Source of the DNA: Candidatus Brocadiaceae bacterium | GTDB taxonomy: Bacteria; Planctomycetota; MHYJ01; JACQXL01; CAKKQI01 | Assembly: GCA_919901895.1 (NCBI GenBank) | Contig: CAKKQI010000405.1 | Location: 1 to 10,854, forward strand | Direction of reading: 5' to 3' | Length of the DNA: 10,854 nt | Part shown: positions 6,059 through 10,854 of the stretch, in pieces | Layout: each line of letters starts with the position of its first letter | Numbering within the stretch: the stretch's first letter is position 1 | The notes under the pieces: model-generated | Database searches by the model: none | Seen by the model: the letters and a program-made list of their open reading frames with translations, nothing else | What the model was told of the DNA's origin: nothing | Made by a program: the position numbers and the translations under genes

Positions 6059-7216
6059 ATGCCTATTACAAATCTTAGCTCACGCCTTGAAGCCGAACGA
6101 GAGAAATTGGGTTTAAAATTACAGGAAGTTGCAACTCAGATGGGATTTCCTAATTATCAAACCTTGCGTAGTATTGAATTAGGCGAACGAGAAATTAAAG
6201 CCTGGGAGTTGTCTAAATTAGCCCGAATTTACCACCGCGATTTTTCTTATTTTCTTGAGGGACCGATTAACGCCGAGGTAGTGAATCCCCGTATTATCTG
6301 GCGTGCTCAATCTGCCAAAACACCATTAGTTGAGCAAAAATTCTTGCGTTTTATTGAGAACTACGAGAAGATTGAGAAAATGGTTTGTGTTAAAAAGGAT
6401 AAATTTAAACCGATTCAATGGGATGATAAAGAAAAAAACGATTTTTATCAGTATCCCTATAGGAAAATTGAAGATTTAGCATTGAATCATCAACGATTAT
6501 TGAATTTGGGTGGTCGTCCGGCGTATATTCTACCAAAGATATTAGAAGAATCTTTAACTGTTAAAATATTTTATTGGAATCTCGGTGATGCTGGCTCGGG
6601 GGCTTCTACGATACATGATATTTTTGGTCCGGCTATTCTAATTAATGCTGGCGATAGTACTTGGCGAAGGCATTATAATATTGCTCATGAATTTTTCCAT
6701 TTGCTTACTTGGTCTATTTTTACGGATGAGGAAATTTATGATAAAAATGAAGGGAAAAGCAAGGTAGAGCAATGGGCTGATGCTTTTGCTTCCGCACTTC
6801 TCATGCCGTCAGAAGAAATAAGGGCCAAATTTAATAAACGCCATACTAAAGATGGTATAGCCTTTTTTGATTTGGTGGAACTATCTCAAGAATTTGAAGT
6901 ATCCACCGAGGCATTGCTTTGGCGTTTAGTTAATTTAAATATCTTAAAACGAACATCTGTTCAGACGGCTTTACAAGAAGGATTATTACAGCAAATTGAC
7001 CGCCAGAAAAGAAACGAGACCGGCAAGAAAGATATAGAGCCAGATACCTCTCCTCGTTTTATTAATTTGGCCATTAAAGCCTTTTCAATGGGTCGGATTT
7101 CTAAAGCTAAATTAGCCGAATATTTAGAAATACCTTTTAGTGAAGCCAGTTCATTTCTCAAAAAACGTGGTTACGATGAAAATAAGGATTACACCCGTGA
7201 ATTTAGTGTTACTTGA
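6059..7216 (+). CDS. HTH (XRE) plus ImmA/IrrE-family zinc metallopeptidase; probable antitoxin/regulator
   Basis: A 385-aa protein with three parts. Residues 5-67 form an XRE-type helix-turn-helix (SRLEAEREKLGLKLQEVA..NYQTLRSIELGE). Residues about 150-290 form an ImmA/IrrE (COG2856) zinc peptidase: HEFFH (210-214) gives two ligands and the catalytic Glu211, and VEQWADAFASALLMP (236-250) supplies the usual third-ligand helix (Glu237 or Asp241). Residues about 330-372 (NLAIKAFSMGRISKAKLAEYL) look like a small second HTH. Relatives combine DNA-binding with proteolysis to relieve repression, as ImmA does in ICEBs1, and XRE-COG2856 proteins are proposed antitoxins or regulators in toxin-antitoxin surveys. 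The gene overlaps the PIN-like gene by 20 nt and has a strong GGGAGG site. An autoregulated, protease-controlled module is inferred. Confidence 0.88.
   Translation: MPITNLSSRLEAEREKLGLKLQEVATQMGFPNYQTLRSIELGEREIKAWELSKLARIYHRDFSYFLEGPINAEVVNPRIIWRAQSAKTPLVEQKFLRFIENYEKIEKMVCVKKDKFKPIQWDDKEKNDFYQYPYRKIEDLALNHQRLLNLGGRPAYILPKILEESLTVKIFYWNLGDAGSGASTIHDIFGPAILINAGDSTWRRHYNIAHEFFHLLTWSIFTDEEIYDKNEGKSKVEQWADAFASALLMPSEEIRAKFNKRHTKDGIAFFDLVELSQEFEVSTEALLWRLVNLNILKRTSVQTALQEGLLQQIDRQKRNETGKKDIEPDTSPRFINLAIKAFSMGRISKAKLAEYLEIPFSEASSFLKKRGYDENKDYTREFSVT
7184..7188 (+). promoter_or_regulatory. Ribosome binding site fixing a GTG start of the PIN-like gene
   Basis: AAGGA lies 8 nt before GTG 7197. Upstream ATGs at 7140 and 7176 lack comparable sites and would add residues before the PIN fold begins. 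The site lies within the last codons of the HTH-peptidase gene. Confidence 0.6.
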
Positions 7217-7709
7217 TGCCGATGTTATTATTGATTTGCATAAATTTGGGTTATGGGAACAGGCTACTAAAAAGAACACGGTTTATATTGCCTCTACTAT
7301 TATTCATTACGAAGCATATTATTATACTGATGAGGCTGGACAAAAACAGTATTTTGACCTGATCGAGCAAATCGGAAAAACAATTCAAGAGGTATCCGCT
7401 ACTCCCGATGAAATAGCACAATTAAAAAGTAAATTTTCCCCTGCTTATTTAACGCTTGATGAAGGTGAGTCAGAATCATTAGCAATATTACTTAAAGAAC
7501 CTGACATTACTTTTTGCACCTGTGATAAAGCCGCGATTATTGCGTTGGCGCTTCTTGACATGCAGAATAGAGTAATATCGTTAGAAGCAATGTTAAAACA
7601 GAGCGGTTTGACTTCTAATAAATTAGAGCCGAAAAATTCAGAGGAATTATTTAAGATCCACCTTAAGAAAGCTAACCAGATGAAAATACAGGGTACAGGG
7701 TTAAAGTGA
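7197..7709 (+). CDS. PIN-like domain protein, putative ribonuclease toxin
   Basis: From GTG 7197 the protein has 170 residues and starts directly with the first PIN strand, LLDADVIID. The acidic residues expected of a PIN active site are present in order: Asp7 (with Asp9), Glu39 (HYEAYY), Glu91/Glu93 in DEGESESLAILL, and Asp110 in CTCDKAA. PIN proteins are Mg2+-dependent RNases and form the toxin part of VapBC systems. A longer form from ATG 7140 (189 aa) is possible, but GTG has the AAGGA site and the better fold boundary. Residues 130-170 are a lysine-rich helical tail beyond the usual PIN core. It overlaps the HTH-ImmA gene by 20 nt, so the two are co-translated. A toxin, or a regulated nuclease in a defence module, is inferred. 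The family call rests on motifs only. Confidence 0.72.
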   Translation: MNLVLLDADVIIDLHKFGLWEQATKKNTVYIASTIIHYEAYYYTDEAGQKQYFDLIEQIGKTIQEVSATPDEIAQLKSKFSPAYLTLDEGESESLAILLKEPDITFCTCDKAAIIALALLDMQNRVISLEAMLKQSGLTSNKLEPKNSEELFKIHLKKANQMKIQGTGLK

Positions 7710-7713
7710 TTTT

Positions 7714-7733
7714 TAATCTCTAATATTAGATTA
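7714..7733. other. Palindromic hairpin between convergent gene ends
   Basis: TAATCT (7714-7719) pairs with AGATTA (7728-7733) around CTAATATT. It covers the last codons of the reverse-strand mutase and lies 4 nt after the PIN-like stop. Its tail-to-tail position fits a shared terminator, but neither side has the run of T expected downstream and the stem is A+T-rich, so this is a weak candidate. Confidence 0.3.
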
Positions 7734-9093
7734 ATAGGGTTATGAGTTTCTTTTTGACCTCTTCCAATTTTTCTTTTGCCCCGGCTTCTACATTTAATCT
7801 CAATAACGGTTCGGTGTTGGATTTTCTCAGATTAAACCACCAGTCCGGATATTCTACCGTTAAGCCGTCCAGCCAATCCTGTTTGCCGTCGGAAAACAAT
7901 TTGGCCGTCTCGGCGATTTTAGCGTCTGGCTCGGTTACTTCAAAATCCAACTCGCCGGAATTGTAATAGCGTCCGCCTAAAGATGATTTAATAATTTCCG
8001 AAAAAGGTTGGTCGTGTTTAGAGACCGTATTAAGAATATGGGCAAAGGCAATCAAGGCCGAATCGGCAAAATAGTTGCTTCGGAAATAATAATGGCCTGA
8101 GAGTTCACCGCCAAAAACCGCATTCTGCCGGCGCATTGTTTCTTTGATAAAGGCATGGCCGACCCGCTCGCGGATTGGTTGCCCGCCATATTTAACTACT
8201 TCTTCCCGCACCAGCCGGCTGGAACGTAAATCATAGACAATGGCGGCTCCGTTTTCTTCGGATAATAATTCCCGGCTAATCAAGGCGGTAATGAAATCGC
8301 TGGCAATCCGTTCGCCTTGTTCATCCAGGAAAACACAGCGGTCTCCGTCGCCGTCAAAAGCCACGCCGAAGTCTGCTTTTATTTCCCGGACGGTTTCTTT
8401 AAGAGTTTTAAGATTTTCATCTTTCATCGGGTTTGGTTCGTGATTGGGAAACCGTCCGTCCGGCTCAAAAAATAGGGGAGTAACTTTAAGAGGTGAATCT
8501 TTGAAGATATAATCAAAAATCGGGCCGACTGTTCCATTGGCTGTATCAACCACAATGTTTAACGGATGAGACAGTTTGCAAAAACTTAAAATATGTTTTT
8601 TGTAGTCATTTCTAATATCCAATTTTTTATCCGGTTCCGATGACTGATGACTGATTGTTTTTCCCGCTACGGCGGTGACCGATAACCCCTCAGTTAACTT
8701 TTCTATTTCTTTAAGTCCGGTGGCTTCGCTCAGGGCCATGGCATTTTCCCGGCAGATTTTGAATCCGTTATATTCAGCCGGGTTATGTGAGGCGGTAATC
8801 ATAATGGTGGCGTCAAACTTGTAAAAACCACTGGCAAAGTAGGACATCGGGGTGGTTACGACTCCGATATCGGTGACGCTGGCGCCGGCTTGCCCCGATA
8901 CAATCTGGGCTTGATGGAGACCGCTGATTAAAGCGCGGGTGATTGAGGGAGATGAAGTGCGGACATCCTGTCCGACCGCGATATTTTTTGCCTTTAAAAA
9001 CTCAGCGGCGGCCCGGCCGATAACCCGGGCTTTGGCTTCATCCAGTTCGGCCGGGTATTTTCCCCGGATATCGTAGGCTTTGAAGATACTCAA
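7726..9093 (-). CDS. Phosphomannomutase/phosphoglucomutase (alpha-D-phosphohexomutase)
   Basis: Cytoplasmic enzyme that interconverts mannose-6-P/mannose-1-P or glucose-6-P/glucose-1-P, supplying sugar nucleotides for polysaccharide or LPS-like envelope sugars. The 455 residues match the PMM/PGM (AlgC/ManB) family. They show the N-terminal KAYDIRGKYP, the phosphoserine loop TASHNP (100-105, Ser102), the metal loop DGDGDRC (247-253), the sugar-specificity loop GGELSGHYYF (328-337), and the phosphate-binding RKSNTEP (423-429). The start is TTG (9091-9093). No ATG or GTG lies in frame between it and the upstream stop, and family members begin at this point, so TTG is well supported despite the lack of a clear Shine-Dalgarno sequence. 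It begins 7 nt after the 148-aa gene. Substrate preference cannot be read from sequence. Confidence 0.95.
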   Translation of the reverse strand: MSIFKAYDIRGKYPAELDEAKARVIGRAAAEFLKAKNIAVGQDVRTSSPSITRALISGLHQAQIVSGQAGASVTDIGVVTTPMSYFASGFYKFDATIMITASHNPAEYNGFKICRENAMALSEATGLKEIEKLTEGLSVTAVAGKTISHQSSEPDKKLDIRNDYKKHILSFCKLSHPLNIVVDTANGTVGPIFDYIFKDSPLKVTPLFFEPDGRFPNHEPNPMKDENLKTLKETVREIKADFGVAFDGDGDRCVFLDEQGERIASDFITALISRELLSEENGAAIVYDLRSSRLVREEVVKYGGQPIRERVGHAFIKETMRRQNAVFGGELSGHYYFRSNYFADSALIAFAHILNTVSKHDQPFSEIIKSSLGGRYYNSGELDFEVTEPDAKIAETAKLFSDGKQDWLDGLTVEYPDWWFNLRKSNTEPLLRLNVEAGAKEKLEEVKKKLITLLI

Positions 9094-9100
9094 TTTTGTA

Positions 9101-9547
9101 TTATTTCTTTACGTATTTTCGTCCTGTCCCGATTTTGTTGGGAGTTGTTTTATATGCCACTTCATCGCTGTCATGGACTTTTAAGAATACCCCGTCAATA
9201 ATCTTATACTGTGTTTCTTCACGGTAGCCGGCTAATTTCTCATCGGCTACTTCATAGACGTTCTTTTCCACCCTTTCCAGTATCGGTACAATTTCTGCCA
9301 GATATTTTTCATCACCGGGGATTTCTATGGTAGTTAACCCGTGCTTGAGCCAAATGATTAAATATTTTGCCTCTAATTCAGAATGGCATTGGATATGCTT
9401 GTCCTTCCAGTAATATAACCGATAGTCGTTCGGGAACATCGTCTTTTCAATGCGGATTTCGGCCGGGTCAACCCGGCTGGGCAAATCCACCTCGCACAGG
9501 TCCTTGCGCGGTTTGATGTATGTCCGATAAAATCTCGTGGGATTCAT
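9101..9547 (-). CDS. Hypothetical 148-aa protein coupled to the DNA methyltransferase gene
   Basis: ATG 9547-9545 overlaps the methyltransferase TGA (9546-9544) as ATGA, so translation is very likely coupled. The protein is soluble and charged. It has an N-terminal stretch FYRTYIKPRKDL, a central motif SELEAKYLIIWLKHGLTTIEIPGDEKYL (about 56-83), a hydrophilic helix around ILERVEKNVYEVADEK, and a basic C-terminus GTGRKYVKK. No helices long enough for membrane insertion and no nuclease motif (such as PD-ExK) are evident. Position suggests a small accessory protein of the modification gene, but I do not recognise the family. The mutase TTG follows 7 nt downstream, placing an unrelated metabolic gene at the end of the same transcript. 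Confidence 0.7.
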   Translation of the reverse strand: MNPTRFYRTYIKPRKDLCEVDLPSRVDPAEIRIEKTMFPNDYRLYYWKDKHIQCHSELEAKYLIIWLKHGLTTIEIPGDEKYLAEIVPILERVEKNVYEVADEKLAGYREETQYKIIDGVFLKVHDSDEVAYKTTPNKIGTGRKYVKK

Positions 9548-10644
9548 ATCTTTTCTTTATCTGTTTCTGTATCTAATTCTTCCAGTACTCTTTGTATATC
9601 AACGCCGTCCTTGGTCTTGCCCTTCTTGCCGAAACTTTTGGCCTTGTCTATCCGTGATTTTACCATGTCCACGACTGCCTTGTAAACATCTAACTGTTCC
9701 TCATCCGTCAAGCCCAGTATATCACCCATAATGATTTTGTCAAGTTCCCGGCGGATGAGCGTGACTTTATCCAGTGAAACCTCATCAGGAGAATCTGTCC
9801 CAATCTCCACAAAAGTATTCCCAAGAGGTTGTTTACTAAATCCCCTAAACTTCTCTAATATGTTTTCTTTCTGTTTGGCTGTGACACAAGAAGGTTTTGC
9901 TACTAAAAACCTCGCAATATCAATTCCTTCTGTCTTGAGCGGTCCGCTGCCACCGCCATAAGAGCGTCCGTAAATCTCTTTAGTCAACATTGTAATTGCA
10001 GAAGAAAGAAAAGCCATAATAAGAACGGAATCCTTTTTGTCTGTAATTATCTCAAATAGATTATGGTCTGGATAAAGCCGCTTTGGATTACAAAACACGA
10101 TATGGCGGTATGCCTGAATCATAGCAATTAATATTGTTCCCGGTTCCCTATCATTCAAATCATACCAGAAACCACGATTATCGCATGTTGACCTTGTGTT
10201 AAATTTCTTCCGTTCACCCCACTCAATATACTTGAGCATATTCGTGCCTTTAAGTGCCTTTTTGTCTTTATGTATCATCAATACACGATATTTTAAGTCC
10301 TCTGGATTAACCGTAACAAACTTACTTTCTTGTGGGCTTGTTATCACATAATTCGGCATCCATTTATCGTTTTCCTTGTGCATCCAGAATTCTTTTTCTA
10401 TCTTCCAGTGTTTTATCACTGCTTCAGTCAGGTAGAAGAACTCATTGGCGCCGGTAGTAAATCCACGTCGCACATTGGCCACTTCTTTTAGCGGGACAAG
10501 TTTATCTTTGCACTTTGCCAGTATCTTAAAGAAGATTTGCGGGGCGCGGATATATTTGCCCCATTTGGCCCCGATATAGGTATTTGTCTCCTTGTCAAAG
10601 CCCTCATCCCATAGTTCTTTCTGGCTCTTGGGGAATATGCGCAT
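9544..10644 (-). CDS. C-terminal (target-recognition) half of an Eco57I-like N6-adenine DNA methyltransferase
   Basis: Counting from ATG 10644 there are 366 residues. They match the specificity half of Eco57I/type IIG-like adenine methyltransferases: KWGKYIRAPQIFFKIL (28-42), the hallmark RRGFTTGANEFFYL (59-72), GRSYGGGSGPLKTEGIDI (226-243), and the C-terminal helical region LIRRELDKIIMGDILGLTDEE (about 297-316). The SAM-binding and NPPY motifs are absent and belong further upstream. Upstream of ATG 10644 the same frame continues through GAG GAC AAT to TAA (10654-10656), then 66 more family-like codons to the window edge. The ORF therefore looks like the 3' part of one gene cut by a nonsense codon. 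Reinitiation at ATG 10644 could still make this half. A genuine two-subunit arrangement is the alternative. Confidence 0.75.
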   Translation of the reverse strand: MRIFPKSQKELWDEGFDKETNTYIGAKWGKYIRAPQIFFKILAKCKDKLVPLKEVANVRRGFTTGANEFFYLTEAVIKHWKIEKEFWMHKENDKWMPNYVITSPQESKFVTVNPEDLKYRVLMIHKDKKALKGTNMLKYIEWGERKKFNTRSTCDNRGFWYDLNDREPGTILIAMIQAYRHIVFCNPKRLYPDHNLFEIITDKKDSVLIMAFLSSAITMLTKEIYGRSYGGGSGPLKTEGIDIARFLVAKPSCVTAKQKENILEKFRGFSKQPLGNTFVEIGTDSPDEVSLDKVTLIRRELDKIIMGDILGLTDEEQLDVYKAVVDMVKSRIDKAKSFGKKGKTKDGVDIQRVLEELDTETDKEKI

Positions 10645-10653
10645 CTCGTCATT

Positions 10654-10854
10654 TTAATAGTATTCATTATGCCCCAATATGGTCTTAATCAGTTCGTCAA
10701 TGGCATCCAGCCGTGACTTTTGTTTATCCCAGATATCGGAAATTAGCGGAATATTAAGTTCAGAGATTTTCTTCTTGAGGTTGACAAAGCGGACCAGGTT
10801 ATTATCGCGCTCTTTAGATAACTCGTATCCTGATGCCTTTTCCAGAATAATAAT
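10654..10854 (-). pseudogene. 5' side of the interrupted DNA methyltransferase (partial, ends at in-frame TAA)
   Basis: Reading from the window edge, 66 codons lead to TAA at 10656-10654. The first residues, IIILEKASGYELSKERDNN, followed by LVRFVNLKKKI, resemble the segment just after the catalytic domain of Eco57I-like methyltransferases (typically a hydrophobic strand ending in LEK, then RDNN and a FV.LKK stretch). A helical region leads to LGHNEYY, the stop, and then NDE before the M of the next ORF, all in one frame. The reading frame is intact on both sides. The catalytic domain would lie beyond base 10854. The stop could be a recent nonsense mutation, a strain variant, an assembly error or, less likely, a real gene end. 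Confidence 0.65.

Noticed and set aside
5052..7725. Complete integrative element with attachment sites
   Set aside because: Base composition and gene content suggest transfer, but I found no integrase, transposase, tRNA or convincing direct repeats at both ends.
7714..7733. Bidirectional intrinsic terminator
   Set aside because: A hairpin exists and is listed, but the T-run required on either side is missing, so I do not call it a terminator.
10654..10656. Recoded TAA (alternative genetic code or readthrough)
   Set aside because: TAA, TAG and TGA all end recognisable genes in this window at the expected positions, so a nonsense mutation or gene split is simpler.

Overview
This window looks like a bacterial chromosome fragment of moderate G+C. 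The standard code applies: TAA, TAG and TGA all end recognisable genes here. It carries mreD, mrdA (PBP2) and rodA homologues, so the cell makes peptidoglycan and has an elongasome, which suggests a rod-like bacterium. The phylum cannot be fixed from this sequence. Compact G+C-rich hairpins scattered between genes recall many environmental or candidate-phylum genomes, but that is only an impression.

Bases 1-5051 hold a forward cell-envelope cluster: the 3' end of an mreD-like gene, mrdA, rodA, a membrane-anchored calcineurin-type metallophosphatase, and a tiny two-helix membrane protein whose start overlaps the phosphatase stop. Two gaps in this cluster hold non-coding structure. The mrdA-rodA gap (2264-2491) is a hairpin-packed island closed by a perfect 14-bp inverted repeat. 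The rodA-phosphatase gap (3716-3807) holds an inverted repeat and a 31-nt direct repeat.

Bases 5052-7725 form a visibly A+T-richer accessory segment. A 373-base gene-free stretch ends in a strong promoter-like sequence. It is followed by four forward genes: a 73-aa unknown, a small YdjM-like membrane hydrolase, an HTH plus ImmA/IrrE zinc-peptidase protein, and a PIN-like putative nuclease that most likely starts at a GTG inside the end of the peptidase gene. The last two form a toxin-antitoxin-like or defence-like pair. The first two are candidate accessory partners.

Bases 7726-10854 run on the reverse strand. Transcription enters from the right through an Eco57I-like N6-adenine DNA methyltransferase split by one in-frame TAA (10654-10656). 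It continues into a 148-aa unknown gene coupled by a 4-base overlap, then into a complete phosphomannomutase/phosphoglucomutase starting at TTG. The mutase meets the PIN gene tail to tail. The points most worth a second look are the accessory four-gene module, the interrupted methyltransferase and the inverted-repeat island inside the cell-shape operon.
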